A stretch of DNA of 5,240 bases, taken from NCBI GenBank assembly GCA_025934595.1, contig JAICXU010000307.1:1-5240 (forward strand). The letters are read 5' to 3'. The notes below the pieces were generated by a model. That model was not told the DNA's origin and made no database searches. It saw only the letters and a list, made by a program, of their open reading frames with translations. A program made the translations under genes and the position numbers. The stretch's first letter is position 1. Each line of letters opens with the position of its first letter. Source of the stretch: Polyangiaceae bacterium. GTDB taxonomy: Bacteria; Myxococcota_A; Polyangia; Polyangiales; Polyangiaceae. Shown here one piece after another: positions 1 through 5,240 of the stretch.

Positions 1-53
1 AAGGCCGAGCGTGCGGTGCTTCACGCGATCACGATACGAGGAACGCGGTCTCT

Positions 54-572
54 TCACCGCTCTTTCGTGAGCGCGAACTCGCCGCACGCGGTGCTCGTCA
101 TCATTCCCGTGAACGAATCGGCGCTCGCCGTGCCGGTCATGCCGACGAGAGGCCAATTCGCGTACCCGGTCGGCAGGGAGATCCATTCTCCCGGTGCGAG
201 GTTCACAGCGGCGGTCGCGGAATCGAAATCTCCGTACACGTGATAGCTGCCGGTCACGCCGTCGAGATCGAATTGAAAAAGCGCGTCGTCGATCTCGTCG
301 TCGTGCATCGCCACGATGTGCAGATCCAAGTCCGCAGGGCCGCCCTCACAAATAAATTTGCCGCTCCAATCGTCGCCGACGTGGAATGGATCGTTCGCGG
401 ACGGCGTCCCCGCATCGGCGGCATCGGCCGTTTGCGTCGCGCCTCCGCCGGCGTTTCCGCTCGAAGCGCCATCTCCATTTGCGCCGTCGCCGGTCGACGT
501 ACCGGCGAGAATTTTTCCGCCGCAACCGAGCGACAACGACGAGCAAACGATCGCGAAGACGAAAGCGCGCAC
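54..572 (-). CDS. Putative lipoprotein with small C-terminal beta-rich domain (172 aa, GTG start)
   Basis: The product begins with a short hydrophobic signal (residues 2-16) ending in LSLG before Cys17, an imperfect lipobox with Ser where Leu is usual at -3. Residues 18-66 are a low-complexity Gly/Ala/Ser/Thr/Asp linker. Residues 67-172 form a compact domain of alternating polar and hydrophobic stretches, which looks like a small beta-sandwich or barrel. Its pattern is W-S-G-K-F-x-C, then F-x-F-D, G-x-Y-x-x-x-G-D-F-D, L-x-P-G-E-W-I-x-L-P-x-G-Y, ending with C-G-E-F-x-L. Cys75 and Cys163 bracket the domain and could form a disulfide. I remember similar C-rich-bracketed domains in extracellular bacterial proteins, but I cannot name a family or function. 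GTG at 572 is chosen because AGGAGG lies 5 bases upstream. An in-frame ATG at 590 would add six residues but has no well-placed ribosome site. The reading frame stays open upstream to 1016, but that part is Arg-rich antisense-type sequence overlapping the next gene and is not credible. Likely a surface-anchored lipoprotein. It is the last of three co-directional genes. Confidence 0.8.
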   Translation of the reverse strand: MRAFVFAIVCSSLSLGCGGKILAGTSTGDGANGDGASSGNAGGGATQTADAADAGTPSANDPFHVGDDWSGKFICEGGPADLDLHIVAMHDDEIDDALFQFDLDGVTGSYHVYGDFDSATAAVNLAPGEWISLPTGYANWPLVGMTGTASADSFTGMMTSTACGEFALTKER

Positions 573-577
573 GAGGA

Positions 578-583
578 CCTCCT
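578..583 (-). promoter_or_regulatory. Ribosome binding site AGGAGG deciding the GTG start at 572
   Basis: On the minus strand AGGAGG is followed by five bases and then GTG (572-570). The ATG at 590-588 lies upstream of this site, so translation from that ATG would run through the Shine-Dalgarno sequence. This favours the GTG start, which also places the hydrophobic signal right at the N-terminus. Confidence 0.65.
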
Positions 584-661
584 CGGGCATCGGCGACGCC
601 GAGCCTCGGGAGAGATGGTTGCCGCAAGCGCGAAAAACGGCTCGCGCGTCCGCGGCCGCGG

Positions 662-1279
662 TCAGTGGCAGAGACCGTCGCCTTGGCATGCGTCTACGGC
701 GCACGTATCGCCGCTGCAGCATTGCTCTCCGAACGCGCCGCATGCGAGGCAGTAGCCGCCCGCGCAGATCGTTCCGCTTGGACAGAGATGCGTGCCGTCG
801 CACGCGCCGCCCGCGACTGAATATGCGGCGACATAGCAGCTCTCGGTGCTGTCGAGCGTCGCGCATGCCGAGCCCGTGCACGAGTACGCGATCATTCCTC
901 CGCCGCAACACTCTGCTCCAGGCGCGCCGCACGCGACGCATCCGACGTCGTCGCATCGCGCGCCGCTGACGCACGCGTCGCCGGCCGTGCAGCATGGTTT
1001 TCCGACCACTCCGCACGACGCGCCTGCGTCCTTGGTGGCGCCGGCATCGTGATTCGTGCCCGCGTCGGATCCGCCGCTCGGCGCATCGGGGCTGCTGCCT
1101 GCGTCGCTCGACGAGCCGCCGTCACGCCGGCTGCTTCCGCCATCGCGTGTCGTCGTCGAGCCGTTGTCGGACGAAGCGCCCGCGTCGTCGGAGCCGGGGA
1201 TCTGGCCGAGATCAGCGCCGCCGCACGCCAAGATCGCCGTGGCGAGGCCGATGCCGGCAACGAAAGACCTCCGCTTCAT
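662..1279 (-). CDS. Cys-rich Tat-type lipoprotein with three CGxxGxxCC motifs (205 aa)
   Basis: The N-terminus MKRRSFVAGIG carries a twin-arginine-like motif (R3-R4-S-F-V). A hydrophobic stretch and a canonical lipobox I-L-A-C (Cys19) follow. Export is therefore probably through Tat, or through Sec, with lipid anchoring. Residues 20-87 are a low-complexity linker rich in Ser, Gly, Asp and Ala with recurring D-G-G and D-A-G triplets. Residues 88-205 contain 22 cysteines, an even number compatible with up to 11 disulfides. The motif CGxxGxxCC occurs three times (89-97, 117-125, 180-188), each followed by C-containing loops such as C-x4-C-x2-G-x-C. This resembles Cys-rich repeats common in myxobacterial surface proteins, whose function is unknown. 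ATG at 1279 is chosen because GGAG sits five bases upstream; a GTG two codons earlier (1285) is possible but less well placed. The gap to the downstream lipoprotein gene is 89 bases, with no strong terminator, and both share the anchor-linker-domain plan. Confidence 0.87.
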   Translation of the reverse strand: MKRRSFVAGIGLATAILACGGADLGQIPGSDDAGASSDNGSTTTRDGGSSRRDGGSSSDAGSSPDAPSGGSDAGTNHDAGATKDAGASCGVVGKPCCTAGDACVSGARCDDVGCVACGAPGAECCGGGMIAYSCTGSACATLDSTESCYVAAYSVAGGACDGTHLCPSGTICAGGYCLACGAFGEQCCSGDTCAVDACQGDGLCH

Positions 1280-1351
1280 CGGCACTCCATACGCCGATCC
1301 ACGCGAAATCTCCCCGTCTTCGCGCGAGATCGTCGAACGACGACGCCGCGG

Positions 1352-1549
1352 TCAGCCTGCGGAGCGGCCTCGAGGCGGCGGCATGCTCGACGGGGTGCTC
1401 GGAATCGTCTTTTTCGTCGGAGTATCGATGCGAAGCCATCCCTCGCCTTCCGCGCCGTGCGCGGAACACGCGAACGAGGCAGTCGCGTCGCGAACTCGAA
1501 ACATGAGGGCGGGCGCGCCGCAAACCGCGCATTTCTCATCGGGAGCCAT
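1352..1549 (-). CDS. Small zinc-ribbon-like protein (65 aa)
   Basis: A short cytosolic-type protein with no signal peptide. Cys7-x2-Cys10 and Cys28-x2-His31 are spaced like a treble-clef or zinc-ribbon site, so a structural Zn ion with CCCH ligands is likely. The segment between the knuckles (F-R-V-R-D-A) and the following G-E-G-W-L-R-I are probably beta strands. Residues 43-65 are a Pro/Ser/Thr/Lys/Arg-rich tail that should be disordered. The start is well supported: minus-strand AGGAGG (1562-1557) lies seven bases before ATG 1549. The frame is open upstream as far as 1948, but that part runs antisense to the hydrolase gene and lacks coding character. It is the first of three co-directional genes, 72 bases ahead of the Cys-rich lipoprotein, and its 5' region contains a 12-bp palindrome. 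I do not recognise the family. A role as a small metal-binding adaptor or regulator is only inference. Confidence 0.75.
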   Translation of the reverse strand: MAPDEKCAVCGAPALMFRVRDATASFACSAHGAEGEGWLRIDTPTKKTIPSTPSSMPPPRGRSAG

Positions 1550-1556
1550 CGGGACA

Positions 1557-1562
1557 CCTCCT
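1557..1562 (-). promoter_or_regulatory. Strong ribosome binding site AGGAGG for the zinc-ribbon gene
   Basis: AGGAGG on the minus strand is followed by seven bases and ATG 1549. This is the best-placed Shine-Dalgarno in the window, and it fixes the short 65-residue reading against the much longer open frame around it. Confidence 0.7.
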
Positions 1563-1577
1563 CGAAGAAGTTCTACG

Positions 1578-1589
1578 CCCGAATTCGGG
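1578..1589. repeat. Perfect 12-bp palindrome CCCGAATTCGGG, possible operator
   Basis: The sequence reads identically on both strands and sits 28 bases upstream of the zinc-ribbon start, between the two divergent genes. The position suits a dimeric regulator's binding site, or a small hairpin in the leader of the minus-strand transcript. A palindrome of this length in GC-rich DNA can also arise by chance, and no second copy was seen in the window. Confidence 0.35.
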
Positions 1590-1719
1590 AAATGTTTCTT
1601 CCTCTTTTCCACCGACGCCTCCGACGACTCGACGCCAAAATAAACCCGGCTCGAGCGCTCCGGAGGAAAAGCCGCTTCGCGTGTCGATTTCGCGCTCGCG
1701 CGTTCGTCGTCCCCTCGAG

Positions 1720-3015
1720 ATGCGCACGAAACCAATCGACAGACATGGCATGCTTCGCGCGCTCGGCAGTCTTGCCGCCGCGGGCCTCGCCGGATGTCGC
1801 ACGGGAGATCGAACGATGACACCCCAAGCTCACTACGTCGACCGGCTGCACGGATTGCGCGAGACGCTTTCGGCCCACGTCGCTCGACGCGACATGCCCG
1901 GATGCGCGTGGCTCGTGAGCCATGGCGAGGAAGTGCACAGCGGCGCAATCGGACATCTCGATTTCGAGGGCGCGCCCATGCCTCGCGACGCGATCTTCCG
2001 AATCAGCTCGATGACGAAGCCGATGTGCGCGGCGGTGGCGATGATGCTCGTCGAAGATGGGACGCTGACGCTCGATGCGCCCGTCGATCGATGGCTCCCC
2101 GAGCTCGCGAATCGCCGCGTGCTTCGCGCCATCGATGGTCCGCTCGCGGACACGGTGCCGGCCGAGCGCGCGATCACCGTGCGCGACTTGCTCACGTTCC
2201 GCATGGGATTCGGCATCGTGTGGATGAAGGACGATTTGCCGATCGTGCGCGCGGCGAACGAGATGAAGCTCGGTGCATTCGGACCGCCGCACGTGCAGGA
2301 GCCTCCGGCGAACGACGAATGGCTTCGCCGCTTCGCGACGTTGCCGCTCATGGAGCAACCCGGCGCGCGATGGCGCTACAACACGTCGGCGGAGGTGCTC
2401 GGAATTCTGCTCGCGCGCGCATCGGGAAAATCCCTCGGCGCGCTCCTTCGCGAGCGTCTCACGGATCCGCTCGGCATGCGCGACACGGCGTTCTTCGTGC
2501 CGCCCGAAAAAATGGGGCGGCTCACGACGAGCTACATGACGAATGCGGCGGGCGCGCATGATCTCTACGACGCCGCGCAAGGTGGAGAGTGGTCGCACGC
2601 GCCGGCGTTCGAGTCGGCCGGCGCCGGTCTCGTCTCGACGCTCGACGATTGCTTCGCGTTCGCGAGAATGATGCAGCAAGGCGGCGAGCTCGGCAGAGCG
2701 CGCGTGCTTTCACGCGAATCGGTCGATGCCATGACACGCGATCAGCTCTCGGCCTCCGAAAAGGAGGCGTCGCCGTCGTCGCTCGATCCGGAATTTTTCC
2801 GCACGATGAGCTGGGGCCTCGGCTGCGCGATCGTGACCAAGCCGATCGCGGACGGTCCCATCGGCGCGGGCTGGGACGGTGGCCTCGGCACGTCGATGTG
2901 GTGGTCGCCGAGCACGATCGCGATCTTGCTCACGCAGCGGGCCGCGTACCCGTCGATGAATCCGATCTATCGCGATTTTTGGCGCGGCCTTGGGTCTCAG
3001 GTGCTCCAAAAGTAA
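1720..3015 (+). CDS. Beta-lactamase-family serine hydrolase (esterase/class C-like), putative lipoprotein (431 aa)
   Basis: The fold is the serine beta-lactamase/penicillin-binding-protein type used by class C-like enzymes and EstB/LovD-type esterases. The nucleophile motif is S97-M-T-K100. A tyrosine-bearing motif follows at W218-R-Y220-N with S-A-E-V-L-G after it. Next comes the family hallmark D-P-L-G-M-R-D-T-A-F (249-258). Near the end G-W-D-G-G-L-G-T (384-391), followed by S-M-W-W, stands where the KTG-like third motif lies. These motifs and the length suit an esterase or peptidase-like hydrolase better than a true drug-resistance enzyme; the substrate cannot be told. With the start at 1720, residues 11-25 are hydrophobic and end in L-A-G before Cys26, a good lipobox, preceded by R-H-G-M-L, a degenerate twin-arginine motif. 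No Shine-Dalgarno precedes 1720. Alternatives are GTG 1681, ATG 1750 and ATG 1816; the last has a good ribosome site but loses the signal. The 3' end overlaps the opposing glycosyltransferase gene by 19 bases. Confidence 0.88.
   Translation: MRTKPIDRHGMLRALGSLAAAGLAGCRTGDRTMTPQAHYVDRLHGLRETLSAHVARRDMPGCAWLVSHGEEVHSGAIGHLDFEGAPMPRDAIFRISSMTKPMCAAVAMMLVEDGTLTLDAPVDRWLPELANRRVLRAIDGPLADTVPAERAITVRDLLTFRMGFGIVWMKDDLPIVRAANEMKLGAFGPPHVQEPPANDEWLRRFATLPLMEQPGARWRYNTSAEVLGILLARASGKSLGALLRERLTDPLGMRDTAFFVPPEKMGRLTTSYMTNAAGAHDLYDAAQGGEWSHAPAFESAGAGLVSTLDDCFAFARMMQQGGELGRARVLSRESVDAMTRDQLSASEKEASPSSLDPEFFRTMSWGLGCAIVTKPIADGPIGAGWDGGLGTSMWWSPSTIAILLTQRAAYPSMNPIYRDFWRGLGSQVLQK
1803..1808 (+). promoter_or_regulatory. 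Candidate internal ribosome site (GGGAGA) for a shorter hydrolase form
   Basis: GGGAGA is followed by seven bases and an in-frame ATG at 1816. A start there would give a 399-residue enzyme without signal peptide that keeps all catalytic motifs. It may be the true start, an alternative start, or chance. Confidence 0.3.
2997..3015. other. 19-base tail-to-tail overlap of two convergent genes
   Basis: The plus-strand hydrolase ends with TAA at 3013-3015, while the minus-strand glycosyltransferase ends with TGA read from 2999 to 2997. The last codons of each protein are therefore encoded on both strands of the same 19 bases. No room is left for a terminator between them, so each transcript must run into the other gene. 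Confidence 0.85.
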
Positions 3016-5057
3016 TAGTGATAGGTCGTCACCGGCGTCGAGAATTGCAGCTCGATCTCGGTCGACGACGTGGCGACGTCCGCCGGGATCTCGAAGCCGT
3101 CTTCTTCCCACTCGCCGCCGCCTGGAAGCGAAATCGAGCCTAATTCTCGGCCATTCGCGAGCATCACGAAATGGCCCTGCGTCTCGGACGCGAGCCTCAC
3201 GACCGCCTTTTGGGTGACGCCGGGCTTCAGCGTCACCGTGAACTTTTCGCGCACGCGATTCGTGCGACCGCCGTCGGCGACCGTGCGACCGTCGGGCGTC
3301 AAGCTGCTCGTCACGATCTCTTCGTTCTCGTGAGCGCCGAGCAAATCGTAGTGATGCGCCGCTTCGCTCTCGAGATCGGCGACGTCGACCTCGTCGGTCG
3401 CTGCGCCCGCAGGAATGTCGCCGCTCCAAGGCAGCGCCGCCGAGCCGAGGAGCGCGTAGGACGCTTCGTACACGCGCATCGATTGGCCGCCGAGGATCGT
3501 CGCGTCCGTGACCGTCGCTTCGAAGAGCTCGGGCCCCAAGATCGCGTCGCACGCGAGCCACTCGGGATACACGATGAAATACTTCGGAAGGCGATCACGC
3601 GCCGTCGCGTAGAGACGTTCGTAATGCTCGAAGCGTGACGCGGATCCCGCGACCCAATACTTCCCCTCGCCCGGAGTCGTGAGACCGACCACGTCGAACG
3701 TCGGATGATCGCTGAAGTACGCAATCGCGCCCGTGTCGTTCACGCCGATGCGCGCGCCGGCCGGTAAATTGTCCTTCGCCCATCGCCCGAGCGTGACGTG
3801 CTGGCGATCGATGCCGCTCGCCGAATTCGCGACGTCGTCGACGGCGCCGCCGAGCTTCGATGCGAATGCGCCCGCGAAAATTCCGGCGAGGATCGGCGTG
3901 GCGACGCGCCAGCTCGGTCGAATGCTGCCGAGCGCATCGCCCGTGACGCGCGCGAGACATGCGAGGCCGATGAGCCATCCCGTCGCGAACGGCCACAGGT
4001 AACGGAGGCGGTTCCAGAGAAACGTGACGTAGAAACAGGGCGCGAGCATCTCGAGCGCGATCACGATCACGAAGGCAGCGCGGAAATATTTTTTGCTCTG
4101 ATGTCCGCAGAGCACCGTCGCCGCGAGCCCCGCCACGGCGAACGGAAGACCGCCGCTCGGAATGAACTCGGCCGACCAAATCTGGCCTTGCATCAAGGTC
4201 TCGAAGAACACCTTCATGTTCGCCGCCACCGCTCCGACGAACGCGTCACCGCGATAATAAGGATTGCCGTAGAGGAGCTTCACCGAGGCCGTGCTCGTCG
4301 CGGCGCTTCCCGTCGCGAGGCGCAAGAAGAGCAAGAACGCGACGGGCAGCGCGATCGCAGTCGCCGCGTCGCGCACGCACAGGACGATTTCGAACGCGCG
4401 CGAGCCCTTCGCGCGCTCGGCGTGGCTGCGCGGAAACAGCGACAAAACAAGCATGATCACGACTGTCGCGACTCCGCCTTCGGGACGAAACAAAAACGCC
4501 GCCCACGCGAGAACGGCGAGCTCCCAAAATTTCTTCGAGCTGCGCTCCTCGGCGGTCTTCGTCTCGCTCCATTCCGCCGCCCTTCGAAATGCGCGCACGA
4601 GCACCCACGCGAACGGCACGACCTCCATGCCGCTCGCGGCACACCAAAGGTGACCTCCGAAGAGCAAGACCATCGCCCCCGCACCCACTGCCGCGGCACG
4701 CCCTGCGAGAGGCTTCGTCATCTCCACCGCTTCGTGCGCGAGCAGTCCGAGCGCGGCGAACGAGAGCAGCCACGCCGCCCACACGATCGCCTCGTCACGG
4801 AAGCCGACGAAATAAAATGGCGAGAGGAGCACCGGCCACAGCGCGCTCGTCGCTCCCGTCGAGATCGGCTCGCCGGCTTGATAACGCAGCGGGTGACCCT
4901 CTGCGATCGCGCGCGCGTACTGGAAATGAATGTACGCGTCGTCGAGCACGGCGCCCGCGTGACCGATTTTGGCGACGATCGCATGCGTCGCGCTCCATGC
5001 GAGCACGAGCGTCGTCGCGATAATCGGCGCGAACGGAATCCACTTGGAGCCGCGCAT
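2997..5057 (-). CDS. GT-C-type membrane glycosyltransferase with C-terminal extracytoplasmic domain (686 aa)
   Basis: The N-terminal two thirds is polytopic, with hydrophobic segments near residues 8-28, 88-108, 122-157, 178-207, 226-247, 300-317, 326-346, 353-370 and 386-402. After the first segment comes L-D39-D40-A-Y-I-H-F-Q-Y-A-R, then G-E-P-I-S-T-G-A-T-S-A-L-W. This is the acidic first extracytoplasmic loop typical of GT-C enzymes that use polyprenyl-phosphate sugars, and D39/D40 are the likely catalytic or metal residues. W348-N-R-L-R-Y is a conserved-looking basic motif near a membrane boundary. Residues 420-500 (L-G-R-W-A-K-D-N-L-P, then N-D-T-G-A-I-A-Y-F-S, D-V-V-G-L) match a soluble segment often found after the membrane part in this family. 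Residues 600-686 look like a beta-sandwich and may bind carbohydrate. The likely role is sugar transfer to a cell-envelope glycan or protein; donor and acceptor are unknown. AAGGTGG lies upstream of ATG 5057. It follows a truncated gene by 21 bases on the same strand. Confidence 0.87.
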   Translation of the reverse strand: MRGSKWIPFAPIIATTLVLAWSATHAIVAKIGHAGAVLDDAYIHFQYARAIAEGHPLRYQAGEPISTGATSALWPVLLSPFYFVGFRDEAIVWAAWLLSFAALGLLAHEAVEMTKPLAGRAAAVGAGAMVLLFGGHLWCAASGMEVVPFAWVLVRAFRRAAEWSETKTAEERSSKKFWELAVLAWAAFLFRPEGGVATVVIMLVLSLFPRSHAERAKGSRAFEIVLCVRDAATAIALPVAFLLFLRLATGSAATSTASVKLLYGNPYYRGDAFVGAVAANMKVFFETLMQGQIWSAEFIPSGGLPFAVAGLAATVLCGHQSKKYFRAAFVIVIALEMLAPCFYVTFLWNRLRYLWPFATGWLIGLACLARVTGDALGSIRPSWRVATPILAGIFAGAFASKLGGAVDDVANSASGIDRQHVTLGRWAKDNLPAGARIGVNDTGAIAYFSDHPTFDVVGLTTPGEGKYWVAGSASRFEHYERLYATARDRLPKYFIVYPEWLACDAILGPELFEATVTDATILGGQSMRVYEASYALLGSAALPWSGDIPAGAATDEVDVADLESEAAHHYDLLGAHENEEIVTSSLTPDGRTVADGGRTNRVREKFTVTLKPGVTQKAVVRLASETQGHFVMLANGRELGSISLPGGGEWEEDGFEIPADVATSSTEIELQFSTPVTTYHYYFWST

Positions 5058-5078
5058 CGCGGCCCACCTTACATCGTT

Positions 5079-5240
5079 TTATTTTTCATGCGTCGTGTAG
5101 ACGCCGGGTTGATCCGTCTCTTTTTCTTCGTCGTCGTCTTCTGCCGGCGATGCGGGCGGAGCATCGGTCGGTCCGATCACGACGATGGTCGAAGCAGGCG
5201 TGGTCGTGGTCGCCGACGCGGGCTCGGCCGGTGGTGGTGG
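5079..5240 (-). CDS. 3' end of an unidentified gene, Pro-rich and acidic C-terminal tail (53 aa visible, partial)
   Basis: The minus strand is open from the window edge to TAA at 5081-5079. The visible tail starts with P-P-P-P, continues with Ala/Thr/Pro-rich sequence, then I-V-V-I-G-P-T-D, and ends in an acidic run D-D-D-E-E-K-E before a Tyr-containing end (G-V-Y-T-T-H-E-K). Codon third positions are mostly G or C in this frame, as in the neighbouring genes, which supports real coding. The composition suggests a disordered extension, but the function lies outside the window. Only 21 bases separate its stop from the glycosyltransferase start, and the ribosome site of the latter lies in that gap, so the two genes are probably co-transcribed. 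A plus-strand frame starting at 5088 is the shadow. Confidence 0.7.
   Translation of the reverse strand, partial: PPPPAEPASATTTTPASTIVVIGPTDAPPASPAEDDDEEKETDQPGVYTTHEK

Larger units (their letters stand above)
1550..1719. promoter_or_regulatory. Divergent intergenic region, presumed promoters for both sides
   Basis: About 170 bases lie between the start of the minus-strand zinc-ribbon gene and the chosen start of the plus-strand hydrolase. The stretches around 1590-1610 and 1635-1645 are richer in A and T than the genes. Promoters for both directions must lie here or slightly inside the genes, but I cannot point to a convincing -35/-10 pair. A GGAGG at 1662-1666 lies 14 bases before an in-frame GTG at 1681, too far to be a good ribosome site for it. 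Confidence 0.4.

Noticed and set aside
1..53. Sequence downstream of the first lipoprotein gene at the left edge
   Set aside because: No clear hairpin with U-tract, RNA gene or coding signal could be supported in these bases.
599..609. Small inverted repeat CCGAG-C-CTCGG between the two lipoprotein genes, considered as a terminator
   Set aside because: The loop is one base, the stem is five pairs and no U-tract follows, so it does not look like an intrinsic terminator.
573..1016. N-terminal extension of the first lipoprotein frame, very Arg-rich
   Set aside because: It is antisense-like GC-rich shadow over the Cys-rich lipoprotein gene in another frame. The ribosome site and signal peptide place the real start at 572.
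1794..2561. 255-residue plus-strand open frame within the hydrolase
   Set aside because: It overlaps the hydrolase in another frame with Arg/Ala/His-rich composition and no recognisable motif.
1573..2679. 368-residue open frame on the minus strand opposite the serine hydrolase
   Set aside because: Composition is dominated by Arg, His and Glu without any domain pattern. The plus strand carries clear catalytic motifs, so this is a codon-bias shadow.
1720..3015. Hydrolase as an antibiotic-resistance beta-lactamase
   Set aside because: The motifs (SMTK, D-P-L-G-M-x-D-T, G-W-D-G-G-L-G-T in place of KTG) fit the broad esterase/peptidase-like family; nothing points specifically to drug resistance.
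2710..3561. 283-residue minus-strand open frame spanning the hydrolase end and the glycosyltransferase end
   Set aside because: Arg/Asp-rich low-information sequence in a frame overlapping two well-supported genes.

Overview
This is a GC-rich window whose codons mostly end in G or C. It carries several surface-type lipoproteins with Gly/Ser/Asp-rich linkers, including one with repeated CGxxGxxCC motifs. That style is typical of large myxobacterial genomes (Myxococcota, Polyangiales-like such as Labilithrix or Sandaracinus). The taxonomic placement is inferred from protein style alone, since there is no rRNA or other marker gene here.

Layout. The left third (54-1549) holds three co-directional minus-strand genes. 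In transcription order they are a 65-residue protein with a C-x2-C / C-x2-H zinc-ribbon-like pattern, a Cys-rich lipoprotein with a Tat-like signal, and a second lipoprotein with a compact beta-rich C-terminal domain. The gaps between them are short (72 and 89 bases) and show no convincing terminator, so they may be one transcription unit. A divergent intergenic region (1550-1719) separates them from a plus-strand serine hydrolase of the beta-lactamase/esterase family (1720-3015), which has a lipobox. That region contains a perfect 12-bp palindrome, CCCGAATTCGGG.

The right part is again minus strand. A 686-residue polytopic membrane protein with the DD loop of GT-C glycosyltransferases and a large C-terminal extracytoplasmic part occupies 2997-5057. 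Its 3' end overlaps the 3' end of the hydrolase tail to tail by 19 bases. Just upstream of it (21-base gap) is the Pro-rich, acidic C-terminal tail of a gene cut by the right window edge.

How the genes relate. Four of the six products are predicted to act at or outside the cytoplasmic membrane: two lipoproteins, a lipoprotein-type hydrolase and a membrane glycosyltransferase. Nothing in the sequence ties them into one pathway. I found no mobile element, CRISPR array, tRNA, rRNA or phage signature. I do not see strong evidence for a new multi-gene system. The points most worth a second look are the Cys-rich Tat-type lipoprotein, the small zinc-ribbon protein, the competing starts of the hydrolase (exported versus cytosolic), the palindrome and the convergent overlap.
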